A DNA stretch of 59,870 nucleotides from contig PKDZ01000053.1 of NCBI GenBank assembly GCA_002862785.1, positions 1 to 59,870 of the forward strand, read 5' to 3'. The position numbers and the translations under genes were made by a program. Source of the stretch: Flavobacteriales bacterium. Lineage in GTDB: Bacteria; Bacteroidota; Bacteroidia; Flavobacteriales_D; Sanyastnellaceae. Within the stretch, counting starts at the first letter, position 1; the number at the start of each line of letters is the position of its first letter. The notes below the pieces were generated by a model, which saw only the letters and a program-made list of their open reading frames with translations, searched no databases and was not told the origin of the DNA. Positions 41,008-51,987 of the stretch are shown piece by piece.

Positions 41008-43428
41008 ATGCCGTCGAATCAAGTGGGTCCCACGAACAACAGTCTGAAACAACTCAGGTTGGTGCTGAAAGTAGCGGCCAAGAATTGGCTTCTTCTGCTG
41101 TTGCTGCCCAGTCTGTCATACGGGTATGGGCGGTTCGTGACCCACCAGCAACTCGATCAGCATGGAGCACAGGCGGAACTGTTGCTCGAAGAGAAAGACG
41201 AATACGACAAGGCACGCGAGGTTGTGGAGGGCGTCATCAGCCGGCGCTTTCAGCGTCAGGGGCCGGACATCGCCAACCAGGTCCGCATCCTCAAGAGCCG
41301 CGACCTCATCGCCCGGGCAGTCGGTGACCTCGACCACAACATCACGCACTTTATTGTCGGCCGTGTACGCGCCTTGCCGGTGGGCGGGCTCAGTGGCGTC
41401 GAAGTCGAAGCCTGGCCAGAGCATTTCAGCAACAATGCTCTCGGGGTGAACTTCGATTTGGAAGTCCTCGATTCAGAGCGCTACCGCCTCAGAACTGAGC
41501 TGCGCAACGGCCAGATATACGATGGCGAGCACAAATTCTACGACGTGGTGCAAACCGGGGACTTCAAGCTGTCCATCCACAGGGCGGGTGATGGGCGCGG
41601 TTCGATTGAACAGGCCATCGCACAAGGCCAGCGTTTCCAGGTGCGAAACGACGAGGACATCATCCTACAATATCGAAGCAGACTCAGCGTCAGCGGCGTA
41701 GGACAGACCAGCATCCTGAAGCTGCAGATCAACGACATCCGTCCCGAACGGGCCATTGAATTCCTGGATGCTTTGTCCAGACGCTACATTGAGTATTCAA
41801 CCGCAACCCGCGAGGCGATCAACAGCAAGACGGATGAGTTTATCGAAACCCAGCTCCTGCAAATCGAAGCCAACATCGACAGCCTGCAGGACATCATCGA
41901 CCAGCAGCGGGAAAAATCAGAGGTCATCGACCTGACCCGCAACGAGCAAGCCTATTTCCAAGAACTCGTTCAGCTCGAGACCAATCAGGAGGAATTAAGG
42001 GTCAACCTTCGAAGCCTGGGCACCCTCGAAGATTACCTCAGCAGGGGCGTGGAGAACACCAGTATTCCACCGTCAACCTTCCTATCCGCGGATGCCGTTG
42101 CCGCTGACAAAGTGAGCCAGCTCCACGACCTCCAGCTCCAACGGACACAGATGTTGCTCGACGTAACGCCCACCAGTTTTCAAATCATACGTCTCGACTC
42201 ACTCATCTCCACCACGCGCTTCAGCCTGTATAACTACATCGAATCTGCCCGACAAACCCTGCGAGAGGAAGACCAGGACCTCACCAGACGCATAGCAGAA
42301 CTGGAAGCTCGACTCTTCCGTTTGCCCAAAAGCGAGCGGCAAATCATCGCCGTGGAGCGTCGCTTGACCATCAACGACAAGTTCTTCGGTTACCTGCTCG
42401 AGCAGCGCGCAACCAACCTCATTGCCCGGGCTGCCATCACCTCCAACGCGAGCATCATCGAAGCCTCACGGGGCATCGGCATCACCGGACCCAACAAGGC
42501 CAAAACGATGCGGGACTGCACCCTCCTCGGGCTGGCTGTGGCCATCGGTCTCGCCGTGCTCCGGCTGCTCCTGTTCGAACGGTTGGAAAGCGTCAACGAA
42601 TTGCGGGAAGCCACCAAACTCCCCGTGAGCGGCGGGGTCCCCCGGTATGAAGACATCTCCGACAAAGAGTACGTCCTGGTGGCCAGCAAGAGCCCGCGCC
42701 ATCCGACCACGGAAGCGTTCAGAGGATTGAGGACAAACCTCCAATACCTGCTCAACAAGGACGGACAGAACACCATCCTCATCTCGAGCATGCACCCTGG
42801 GGAGGGCAAGACGTTCACGGCGACCAACATGGCCGCCTTGATGGCGCAGTCCGGGAAGAAGACCCTGCTCATCGACTTCGACCTTCACAAGCCCCGGGTG
42901 CACAAGGCACTGGGTGTGCCGCGCGGCACCGGCCTCAGCGGGTACCTCATCGGACAAGTGCCTTGGACCATGGCCGTCCAGCCCACGGAAATCCCGGGAC
43001 TCGACGTCATCACATCCGGTCCCGTCCCGCCGAATGCTTCCGAGCTCGTGCACAACGACCGCACCGACGAGCTCATCGCCGAAGCGAGGAAGGCCTACGA
43101 CTTCGTGGTCATCGACACCCCGCCCATCCTGATCATCACCGACGCCCTCGTTCTGATGCGGCACGTGGACAGGGCCCTGCTCGTGGCCAACGTCAAGCGA
43201 GCCAATGCGCGCGGTGTGCGCGAGCTCGAGGAACTGCTCGAGCAGAACAGCATCGAGCACGTGAGCATGGTGCTCAACGGCATCGTGCCCACCCGCTGGC
43301 GTTACTATGCCTCCAAGTACGCCTACCGCTATCTCTACAGCTACGGGTATGGCAGGTACGGCAGCTACACCGGCTACGGTGGTTACGGGTACGGCGGGGT
43401 GCGCTACGGCGAAGACGACGAAGACTGA
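41008..43428 (+). CDS. Polysaccharide chain-length regulator / bacterial tyrosine kinase (Wzc type)
   Basis: 806 residues from the ATG at 41008; a GTG at 40960 would add 16 residues before it, across the predicted promoter. N-terminal Wzz domain with a first membrane helix (NWLLLLLLPSLSYGYG), a long periplasmic helical region, a second helix near residue 515 (TLLGLAVAIGLAVLRLLLF), then the cytoplasmic BY-kinase: Walker A GEGKT (598-602), Walker A' LLIDFDLHKPR, Walker B VVIDTPP. The C-terminal 40 residues form a tyrosine cluster (15 or more Tyr) for autophosphorylation. It controls export of capsule or exopolysaccharide. Starts the EPS block and stops three bases before the asparagine-synthase gene. 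Confidence 0.92.
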   Translation: MPSNQVGPTNNSLKQLRLVLKVAAKNWLLLLLLPSLSYGYGRFVTHQQLDQHGAQAELLLEEKDEYDKAREVVEGVISRRFQRQGPDIANQVRILKSRDLIARAVGDLDHNITHFIVGRVRALPVGGLSGVEVEAWPEHFSNNALGVNFDLEVLDSERYRLRTELRNGQIYDGEHKFYDVVQTGDFKLSIHRAGDGRGSIEQAIAQGQRFQVRNDEDIILQYRSRLSVSGVGQTSILKLQINDIRPERAIEFLDALSRRYIEYSTATREAINSKTDEFIETQLLQIEANIDSLQDIIDQQREKSEVIDLTRNEQAYFQELVQLETNQEELRVNLRSLGTLEDYLSRGVENTSIPPSTFLSADAVAADKVSQLHDLQLQRTQMLLDVTPTSFQIIRLDSLISTTRFSLYNYIESARQTLREEDQDLTRRIAELEARLFRLPKSERQIIAVERRLTINDKFFGYLLEQRATNLIARAAITSNASIIEASRGIGITGPNKAKTMRDCTLLGLAVAIGLAVLRLLLFERLESVNELREATKLPVSGGVPRYEDISDKEYVLVASKSPRHPTTEAFRGLRTNLQYLLNKDGQNTILISSMHPGEGKTFTATNMAALMAQSGKKTLLIDFDLHKPRVHKALGVPRGTGLSGYLIGQVPWTMAVQPTEIPGLDVITSGPVPPNASELVHNDRTDELIAEARKAYDFVVIDTPPILIITDALVLMRHVDRALLVANVKRANARGVRELEELLEQNSIEHVSMVLNGIVPTRWRYYASKYAYRYLYSYGYGRYGSYTGYGGYGYGGVRYGEDDED

Positions 43429-43431
43429 CCG

Positions 43432-45309
43432 ATGTGCGGCATCACGGGCATCCACGGCAAGGCGGACTCCGACACCTGGGCTGCCGCGCACAGCATGACC
43501 GCCGCATTGGCCCACCGCGGACCGGATGCCGAAGGCCATTGGACGGATGACCGCAACGTCATCCTGGGCCACCGCAGGCTGAGCGTCCTCGACACCTCCG
43601 ACACGGCCAACCAACCCATGGTCAGCTGGTGTGGGCGCTACGTCATCGCCTTCAACGGGGAGGTCTACAACTACCGCGAGCTCCGGGAGGAACTCGACTA
43701 TCCCTTCAAGACATCCGGAGACACCGAAGTCGTGCTCGCCGCGCTCCGCGAGTGGGGCGTCGATGCGCTCCACCGGCTCAACGGCATGTTCGCGTTGGCC
43801 CTCTGGGATGGGCAGGAAGAGCGGCTGTTGCTGGCGAGGGACCGGATGGGCATCAAGCCCTTGTACCTGCACAGCTCCGCAGAAGGGCTATTGTGGGCCA
43901 GTGAAATCCGAAGCCTGCTGGCGTCCGGCCGGGTGGAACGCACACTGAACCGGGCCGGGGTCATCGATTTCCTGCGGTACCAAACGGTCCACGGTCCGCA
44001 CACCCTCATCGAGGGCGTGGAGATGCTGCCCGCCGGGCACCTGCTCTGGGCGGACGACAACGAAATCCGGACGGAAGCTTGGTGGGACGCGGGCAAAGCC
44101 GGTGCCGACCTCGCCGAGCAAGGGGCGCCCTGGACCTACAAGGCGGGCCCCGCGGCCAACCGCATCCGGGAGCTGCTGATGGACAGCGTGGACTTGCGGA
44201 TGCGGTCTGATGTGCCCTTCGGCGCGTTTCTGTCGGGTGGCATCGATTCCAGTGCCATTGTCGCGCTGATGTCCGAGGTGGGCGACCGGAAGGTGGCCAC
44301 CTTCAACGTGGCCTTCCACGAGGAAGAGTTTGACGAAAGCCGGTACGCCCGCATCGTGGCCCAGCGCTATGACACGGACCACCACGAGATCCGGTTGTCC
44401 GCCGATGACTTCCTGCACGCGGTGCCGGATGCGCTGGCCGCCACCGACCACCCCAGTGGCGATGGTCCGAACACCTTTGTCGTCTCCCAAGCCACCAAAC
44501 AAGCAGGCCTGACCGTCGCCCTCAGCGGATTGGGCGGGGACGAGATGTTTGCCGGCTACCCCGTCTTCCGCAGAACAGCCGACCTGCTGGACAAGCGCTG
44601 GGCCATGGCCTGGCCCCGCGGGCTCCGCAAGCTGGCCGGTGCCGCCTACCGGACTGCGCGGCCGGGCATCGCCGCCGACAAGTTTGCCACCCTCCTCACC
44701 GGGGACACCCTCAATCCTGACGCGACCTACCCCATCAGCCGCCGCGTCCTGCTCGAACCGGATGTCCGGCGCATGACCCCGTTGGCCCCTGTCGGCGACA
44801 GCGTGGCCCTGTGGTGCCGCGACGTCATGAACGCTGCCCCCGCCAAGGGGCTCCCGGTCTTCAGCCGCATCAGCCTGGCGGAGATGCACACGTACATGCA
44901 GCACGTCCTGCTGCGGGACACCGACCAAATGTCCATGGCCCATGCGCTGGAGGTTCGGGTTCCCTTCCTCGACCACCGCCTCGTCGAAACGGCCCTCGCC
45001 ATCTCCGACCCCATCAAATTCCCGCACACGCCCAAGGAACTGCTGACCCGCGCCCTTGGCGAACGGTTGCCGCGCGAGATCATCGACCGGCCCAAGATGG
45101 GCTTCACCCTGCCGTGGGACGTCTGGATGCGCGGAGCCCTCGAAACCACCTGCCGCGATGGCCTGCGAGTGCTCGTTGAGCGCGACCTGCTTCACAGCCA
45201 AGCAGCAGACGCACTTTGGTCCGCCTTCGAACAGGGCCGGACCACGTGGTCCCGGGTGTGGACCCTCGTCGCGTTGGGACAATGGATCGACCGCCATGGC
45301 CTCTCCTGA
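43432..45309 (+). CDS. asnB: Asparagine synthase (glutamine-hydrolysing) family protein
   Basis: 625 residues. Class II glutaminase domain with Cys2 (MCGITGIHG), HRGPDAEG, FNGEVYNYREL and DTEVVLAAL; synthetase domain with PP-loop LSGGIDSSAIVA and the later GLGGDEMFAGY and MSMAHALEVRVPFLDHRLVE. All catalytic residues are intact. Within polysaccharide loci such enzymes may amidate a sugar acid or an amino-acid substituent instead of making free asparagine; sequence alone does not decide. The position between a Wzc kinase and glycosyltransferases supports a polysaccharide role. The end overlaps the next gene by 14 bases. Confidence 0.9.
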   Translation: MCGITGIHGKADSDTWAAAHSMTAALAHRGPDAEGHWTDDRNVILGHRRLSVLDTSDTANQPMVSWCGRYVIAFNGEVYNYRELREELDYPFKTSGDTEVVLAALREWGVDALHRLNGMFALALWDGQEERLLLARDRMGIKPLYLHSSAEGLLWASEIRSLLASGRVERTLNRAGVIDFLRYQTVHGPHTLIEGVEMLPAGHLLWADDNEIRTEAWWDAGKAGADLAEQGAPWTYKAGPAANRIRELLMDSVDLRMRSDVPFGAFLSGGIDSSAIVALMSEVGDRKVATFNVAFHEEEFDESRYARIVAQRYDTDHHEIRLSADDFLHAVPDALAATDHPSGDGPNTFVVSQATKQAGLTVALSGLGGDEMFAGYPVFRRTADLLDKRWAMAWPRGLRKLAGAAYRTARPGIAADKFATLLTGDTLNPDATYPISRRVLLEPDVRRMTPLAPVGDSVALWCRDVMNAAPAKGLPVFSRISLAEMHTYMQHVLLRDTDQMSMAHALEVRVPFLDHRLVETALAISDPIKFPHTPKELLTRALGERLPREIIDRPKMGFTLPWDVWMRGALETTCRDGLRVLVERDLLHSQAADALWSAFEQGRTTWSRVWTLVALGQWIDRHGLS

Positions 45310-46417
45310 ACCCCGCCCTACCGTCCTGGTCGCCATCGACTGGTACCTACCGGCCTTTCGGGCCGGGGGGCCCATCCGGAGCATCGCCAACCTCGTGGCC
45401 GCCCTCGGCGATGACATCGACTTCCGCATCGTCTGTGGAGACCGGGACCTCGGCGCGAGCGAACCTCTGCCCGTTGACCTCGACACCTGGCACACGGTCG
45501 GGAAGGCCCTCGTCCTCTACCTCCCCAAAGCCGACTGGACGGCGGCGCGGTGGACCGCACTCCTCTCGGACATCCAGCCTGACCTGCTCTACCTGAACAG
45601 CCTCTACAGCGGTCCGTTCAGTCGGCTGCCCTGGAAGGTGGCCCGGGCCATGGGCACGCCGACCACGTTGGCCCCTAGGGGCATGCTCGGACCGGGCGCC
45701 TTGGCCGTCAAACCCCTCCGCAAACGCGCCTGGCTCTGGGTCCAACGGTTGACCGGCGGATACCGGGACATCCGCTGGCATGCCAGCACCGAGCAGGAGG
45801 CCGAAGAAATCCGCGCCTGGTTCCCCAACGCCAGCATCCACGTGGCGTTGAACCTGCCCGTTCCCTTCTCTCCAATGCCGTCCGACCGGCAGGCAGGCGC
45901 CCTCCGCATCCTCAGCGTCGGACGCATTCACCCGATCAAGAACTACCCCTTTGGTGTGGACGTCGCCAAGTCCCTTGTCCAAGCCGGAGTGCGCGTTGAG
46001 TACCGCATTGTCGGACCCATCGAAGACGCAGCCGAAGCCGACCGCATCCAACGGCAGTCCGAGGCGATCGAGCTCGAGCTCATCGGCCCCGTTTCTCCCG
46101 CAGAGACGGCGGATCACTTCGGGTGGGCCGACCTCGTACTGGTGCCCAGCTTCAACGAGAATTTCGGGCACGCTGTCGCCGAGGCTGTGGCGTGCGGAAA
46201 GCCCGTCATCGTCAGCGACCAGACCGCCTGGTCCGCCCTCGAGCCGGGCCACTCCGTGCGCTGCCTTCCCTTGGACCTCGAGGCCTGGACCGAGGCCGCC
46301 CAAGCGCTGCTCGACCTGTCGCCAGAAGACCTCATCGCAACCTCCGAAGACACCCACCGACGCTGCCTCCTCGGCCCGCCCCATCTTGCGGCCCAACACG
46401 CCCTGTTCACGCCATGA
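45296..46417 (+). CDS. Glycosyltransferase family 4-like (GT-B)
   Basis: 373 residues from the ATG at 45296, inside the end of asnB. N-terminal acceptor domain begins VLVAIDWYLPAFRAGGPIRSIANL with a glycine-containing loop, then the donor domain ILSVGRIHPIKNYPFGVDVAKSL, ADLVLVPSFNENFGHAVAEAVACGKPVIVSDQTAW. The last stretch is the E-x7-E nucleotide-sugar site in the variant FNENFGHAVAEA. It should transfer a sugar in exopolysaccharide assembly at the inner membrane face. Its stop overlaps the next gene by four bases. Confidence 0.88.
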   Translation: MASPEPRPTVLVAIDWYLPAFRAGGPIRSIANLVAALGDDIDFRIVCGDRDLGASEPLPVDLDTWHTVGKALVLYLPKADWTAARWTALLSDIQPDLLYLNSLYSGPFSRLPWKVARAMGTPTTLAPRGMLGPGALAVKPLRKRAWLWVQRLTGGYRDIRWHASTEQEAEEIRAWFPNASIHVALNLPVPFSPMPSDRQAGALRILSVGRIHPIKNYPFGVDVAKSLVQAGVRVEYRIVGPIEDAAEADRIQRQSEAIELELIGPVSPAETADHFGWADLVLVPSFNENFGHAVAEAVACGKPVIVSDQTAWSALEPGHSVRCLPLDLEAWTEAAQALLDLSPEDLIATSEDTHRRCLLGPPHLAAQHALFTP

Positions 46418-47160
46418 CCGTCTCCGTCGTCACCGTGACCTACAACGCCGCCCACACGGTGGCCGACGCAGTGCAGAGCGTGATCGGGCAAAAGGGCGAT
46501 TTTCACCTCGACTATCACATCGTGGACGGCGGCTCCAAGGATGGAACCCTCGAGCAGATTGAGCCCTTCAAAGACCGCATTGCCGAGATCACGACCGGTT
46601 CCGACGACGGCCTCTACGATGCCATGAACCGGGGCGTGGCCAGGGCCAAAGGCGACATCGTCGGCATCCTCAATGCCGATGACCGCTTCGCTGATGAACG
46701 GGTCATCGCCGATGTGCTCGGCGCCTTCGAAGCGACCGATGCGGATGGCATCTACGCCGACCTCGATTATGTGGATGCCCGGGATGGGGAGACCGTCACG
46801 CGGCGCTGGACTTCGGGGCAACCCGGCGACTTCCGAAAAGGGTGGATGCCGCCCCACCCGACCCTGTTTGTGCGGCGCGAAGTCTATGAGCAGCACGGCC
46901 TGTTCAACCTCAGCCTTCGGAGTGCAGCGGACTACGAGCTGATGCTGCGCTTCTTTCACTTCCGCGGGGCGGAGCTCGCCTACCTGCCGCGGGTCACCGT
47001 CAAGATGCGGGCCGGGGGACAGTCCAATGCCTCGCTGGCCAACCGGCTCAAGGCCAATGCTGAGGACGCCGAAGCCTGGCGCCTCAACGGCGCACGCCCC
47101 CCTGCCCTGCTCCGACTCCGCAAGCCGCTCAGGAAATTGGGACAGTTCGCCGGCCGTTGA
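46414..47160 (+). CDS. Glycosyltransferase family 2
   Basis: 248 residues. GT-A fold: VSVVTVTYNAAHTVADAVQSV at the N terminus, HIVDGGSKDGT with the nucleotide-binding Asp, SDDGLYDAMNRGVARAKGDIVGILNADDRF with the metal-binding D-D, and later PHPTLFVRREVYEQHGLFN. No membrane segment. It is the last gene of the EPS block, overlapping its predecessor by four bases (ATGA), and converges on guaB with 13 bases between the stops. Confidence 0.9.
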   Translation: MTVSVVTVTYNAAHTVADAVQSVIGQKGDFHLDYHIVDGGSKDGTLEQIEPFKDRIAEITTGSDDGLYDAMNRGVARAKGDIVGILNADDRFADERVIADVLGAFEATDADGIYADLDYVDARDGETVTRRWTSGQPGDFRKGWMPPHPTLFVRREVYEQHGLFNLSLRSAADYELMLRFFHFRGAELAYLPRVTVKMRAGGQSNASLANRLKANAEDAEAWRLNGARPPALLRLRKPLRKLGQFAGR

Positions 47161-47173
47161 TCGGCAGGTAAAA

Positions 47174-48722
<1,549 letters not shown>

Positions 48723-48744
48723 GCCCCTTTCGGGCGCCGGTTTT

Positions 48745-50841
48745 TCACGGTCTGCGCACCACCTGCACATGGCCCATCCGGGCCACCACCCGACCGGCGC
48801 CATCCTGGATGCGGAGGGTGTACGGGTAGAATGCCTCAGGGAGAAGCGCACCGTCCTTGGTTCCGTCCCATGCGGCATCGGGGTCCTGGGTGGTCCAGAT
48901 CAAATCACCCCACCGGGAGAAGACGTCCACGCGGTATTCCGTGACATCGGCAAAGGCGACCGACGGCTTCCACGTGTTGTTGAATCCATTGTGAACCAAG
49001 GCATTGGGAATCCACACCACCGGTGGAAGGGTGAGGCAAACCTCATTGGAGATGGAGGCCCACCCGCTGTCGGACTGCTCGGCCCGGACGCGGTAACAGA
49101 ACTCGCCGGGCGCGTCGTATTGGTCCTCCAATTCGTCGTCATGGGAAAAGTCAAACGCCCCGAAGTCTTCGATTTCCTCCAACGTCCCACCGTATTGGAC
49201 CCCGCGCAGCAACACCTGGCGGTCTCGGGGCGCATCCCACCCTTCAAAGCCGGTCCAGGAGAGCGCGTTGGCGAGGCGCTCCTCGAGCACGGTCCCCGTC
49301 AGGTAAACGGTTTCGGCGATGGACGTCCCCAGCACGGAATCGGCGCAGGCGTTGACCACCTTGAGGTAGTACTTGTATTGGCCCAACCCTCCCTCGATGG
49401 TGCTGTCCAACATCTGGATGGGACCGCCCGTCGACCAGCGGCTGGTGACGTATTCGTAGTCGTCGTCGTAAGGCTCGTTGCGCCAGAGTTCGTAGACGTG
49501 CGGCTCGCTTGAAGACGCGTCGGCCTCGGCACGGAGCACGGCCACCGAATCGGTCACGATGCTCACCTCGTTCCACCGGATCCACTCCGGTCCTCCCGGG
49601 TACGTGAAGAGGTTCTCGGCCACATTGGACGATTGCGTCCACGGGCCTTGCGCGGCATGGGCGATGACCCGGTAGCGGTACAGGCTCCCAATGGTGGCCC
49701 CGACGTGCTCGTAGATGGTTAGGGTGCCCGGCACCACATCGAGCAACTGGGGCCCGCTCTGCACACCGTCCTGGGTCAATTCGCTAATCCAGATCTCGTA
49801 CCGGTCGACGCCGCCGGGCCAATGCACCACGGGCGACCATTGAAGGTCCGCCCGGTCGGTGCACTGCGTCCAGTCCACGTCGAGGTACGTCGACGGAGCG
49901 CAAGCCGGATTGGCCGCCCCGGGGTCGGGCACCCCGCCGACATAGCAACTGTCGAAAGCGGCGACGTTGTAATACTCGATGGTGTTGGCCACGTTGCTGA
50001 ACGGGTTGGTCCAACTCAACTGGGTGGGGTCCTCGATGGTGGTCAGGACCGTCTCGATGGAGCCCGAGCAGATGTAGACGATGTAGCCCGCCACATCCGG
50101 CTCTGGACTGGGCTCCCAGCTGATCTCAGCGAGCCCGCTGAGCGAATCGACGTCGATGGCCACGATCTGGGGCGGACTGGGATCCACCTCATCGGCCACG
50201 GCGACCGAGGCCTGATTGGACCGGTGCACGCAGCCGGGGATGCCAAACGGGCCGTCCTCCGTCAAGGTGACGCGGTACGTGACCGTGCCATCGCATTGCG
50301 TCACGGGAAAGGACGTGTTGGAATTGCCAATGAGCCACGGCGCGGAGGCGATGACCGTCCACGATCCGTCGGGCAAGAGCTGTTCCACAGCGTAGGTCCC
50401 GCTGAAACCGGGCGGCGGACTGAAGTGGAAGGGGCTGTTCCAAGCGAGGTCCACCGTGCCGGGCACCACCCCCGCCGCGAGCTCGAGGAAGATGCTGCAG
50501 ACCGTGTCCGACGGGCCGGCCATGGTGCTGCCCGCTCCATCGAGCGCGTAGATCGTGAAACAGAATTCCTGGGTCGTGGTGAGCAGGGGCCAATTGACCC
50601 CGGTGGGGTACGTGGTGAGATCGTAGTCGGTGGCCGGGAGCGAGGTGTAGTCTGGCGGCGGGAGCAACGGCACCACGCTGTAGGCGGCCGCGCCCTGCGT
50701 GTCGGGCGCCCATCCGAGGTCGACCGAACCATCGTTCAAGACCTGAATGCATTCCCAGTCCTGGGCGGGCACGACACCGGCGAGCGCGAGCATGGGCACG
50801 AGCAGAAACGTGAGGCGGATGGAGGACCAACAGGACATCAT
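48745..50841 (-). CDS. Fibronectin-type-III-like secreted protein with T9SS type B sorting domain
   Basis: 698 residues. Signal peptide (LTFLLVPMLALAGVVPAQ), then several repeated beta-sandwich modules of fibronectin III type (GLAEISWEPSPEPDVAGYIVYIC; LQWSPVVHWPGGVDRYEIWI). The last 85 residues are the gliding-motility-associated C-terminal domain of type B T9SS cargo: VWIPNALVHNGFNNTWKPS, YRVDVFSRWGDLIWTTQD, WDGTKDGALLPEAFYPYTLRI. It is therefore likely exported and displayed by the type IX system. It lies downstream of nothing co-directional except the nitronate monooxygenase gene, 64 bases away; it may have its own promoter. Confidence 0.85.
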   Translation of the reverse strand: MMSCWSSIRLTFLLVPMLALAGVVPAQDWECIQVLNDGSVDLGWAPDTQGAAAYSVVPLLPPPDYTSLPATDYDLTTYPTGVNWPLLTTTQEFCFTIYALDGAGSTMAGPSDTVCSIFLELAAGVVPGTVDLAWNSPFHFSPPPGFSGTYAVEQLLPDGSWTVIASAPWLIGNSNTSFPVTQCDGTVTYRVTLTEDGPFGIPGCVHRSNQASVAVADEVDPSPPQIVAIDVDSLSGLAEISWEPSPEPDVAGYIVYICSGSIETVLTTIEDPTQLSWTNPFSNVANTIEYYNVAAFDSCYVGGVPDPGAANPACAPSTYLDVDWTQCTDRADLQWSPVVHWPGGVDRYEIWISELTQDGVQSGPQLLDVVPGTLTIYEHVGATIGSLYRYRVIAHAAQGPWTQSSNVAENLFTYPGGPEWIRWNEVSIVTDSVAVLRAEADASSSEPHVYELWRNEPYDDDYEYVTSRWSTGGPIQMLDSTIEGGLGQYKYYLKVVNACADSVLGTSIAETVYLTGTVLEERLANALSWTGFEGWDAPRDRQVLLRGVQYGGTLEEIEDFGAFDFSHDDELEDQYDAPGEFCYRVRAEQSDSGWASISNEVCLTLPPVVWIPNALVHNGFNNTWKPSVAFADVTEYRVDVFSRWGDLIWTTQDPDAAWDGTKDGALLPEAFYPYTLRIQDGAGRVVARMGHVQVVRRP

Positions 50842-50905
50842 CGCGGGCGCAAGTTGTACGCCAACAGGGAGGGAACGGTTGCCTTTGCCGATTGTTTTCC
50901 GGACG

Positions 50906-51910
50906 TCACCCGGGATTGTGCGCGAGGGCGTCCCAGTGGAATCCGGGGGCCATGTCCGCGGTCCCGAAGGCCCGATAGCGGTTCACGATGCGCTCCACCA
51001 ACTCACCGGCACCCGGCAAGTCGTCCAGCAAGGCGCTCACCTGGCCGATCTCGAGCTCCCCCTCGAGCAGGTCCCCCTCCCGCATCCCGCGTTTGGCGCG
51101 GCCCCGGCCGAGCAGAGCCCGAAGCGCCTCCACGTCGGCACCGGCCTCCTCGGCCCGGGCCACCTGATCGAAGAAACTGCCCTCCGGCCCGCGAAGAAGC
51201 CGCACCGGCGTCACATCCTTCAGCATGAGCCGGGTCTCCCCAGCACCGGCCTCGGCAATGCGCTGCTTGAACGCCTGGTGGGCGGGATTTTCCCGGGTCA
51301 TCACGAACCGGCTGCCCATCTGGACCCCCGAAGCGCCGAGTGCCAAGGCCGCGAGCAGGCTGCGGGCGTCATGCAGTCCTCCCGCGGCGATGACCGGAAT
51401 CCCGACCGCATCGACCACCTCCGGGACGAGGCACATCGTGGTCGTCTCCTCGCGGCCGTTGTGCCCGCCAGCCTCAAAGCCCTCCGCCACGATGGCATCC
51501 ACGCCGGCGGCCTCGGCCTTGCGCGCAAACACCGCACTGGACACCACGTGGATCACCGTGCATCCGGCGACCTTCAAGTGGTCCGTCCATTTCCGCGGGG
51601 AACCCGCACTGGTGAAAACCACCGGCACCCGTTCCCGGGCAATCGTCTCCATGTGCTCCTCCACGGCCGGATACAACAGGGGAACATTGACGGCAAACGG
51701 ACCGTCCCACGCTGCCTGGACCCGGGAGATCTCCTCCCGCAACTCATCGGGATACATGGAACCGGCCCCCAGCGTTCCAAGGCCTCCAGCGCGCCCGACG
51801 GCCACGACGAGATCCGCCCCGGTGCACCAGACCATACCAGCCTGGATGATTGGGTGCCGGGTGCCGAGGAGGCCACAGAGGAACTGCGGATGATGATGCG
51901 CACTGGACAT
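50906..51910 (-). CDS. Nitronate monooxygenase / FabK-like flavoprotein
   Basis: 334 residues. TIM barrel binding FMN: start FLCGLLGTRHPIIQAGMVWCTGADLVVAVGRAGGLGTLGAG, then GVDAIVAEGFEAGGHNG with the catalytic His, VIAAGGLHDARSLLAALALGASGVQMGSRF for the phosphate. The family includes nitronate monooxygenase and enoyl-ACP reductase FabK; the pattern PIIQAGM and EGFEAGGHNG fits both subgroups, and I cannot decide which. Cytoplasmic. Divergent from the DUF6089-like gene, with 77 bases between the starts. Confidence 0.85.
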   Translation of the reverse strand: MSSAHHHPQFLCGLLGTRHPIIQAGMVWCTGADLVVAVGRAGGLGTLGAGSMYPDELREEISRVQAAWDGPFAVNVPLLYPAVEEHMETIARERVPVVFTSAGSPRKWTDHLKVAGCTVIHVVSSAVFARKAEAAGVDAIVAEGFEAGGHNGREETTTMCLVPEVVDAVGIPVIAAGGLHDARSLLAALALGASGVQMGSRFVMTRENPAHQAFKQRIAEAGAGETRLMLKDVTPVRLLRGPEGSFFDQVARAEEAGADVEALRALLGRGRAKRGMREGDLLEGELEIGQVSALLDDLPGAGELVERIVNRYRAFGTADMAPGFHWDALAHNPG

Positions 51911-51987
51911 GGGAACAATCTCAAGATTCAGGCAACCCCCATCGCCTCAATCCCGTAACACAAGAACAAATATATCTTGGTCATATC

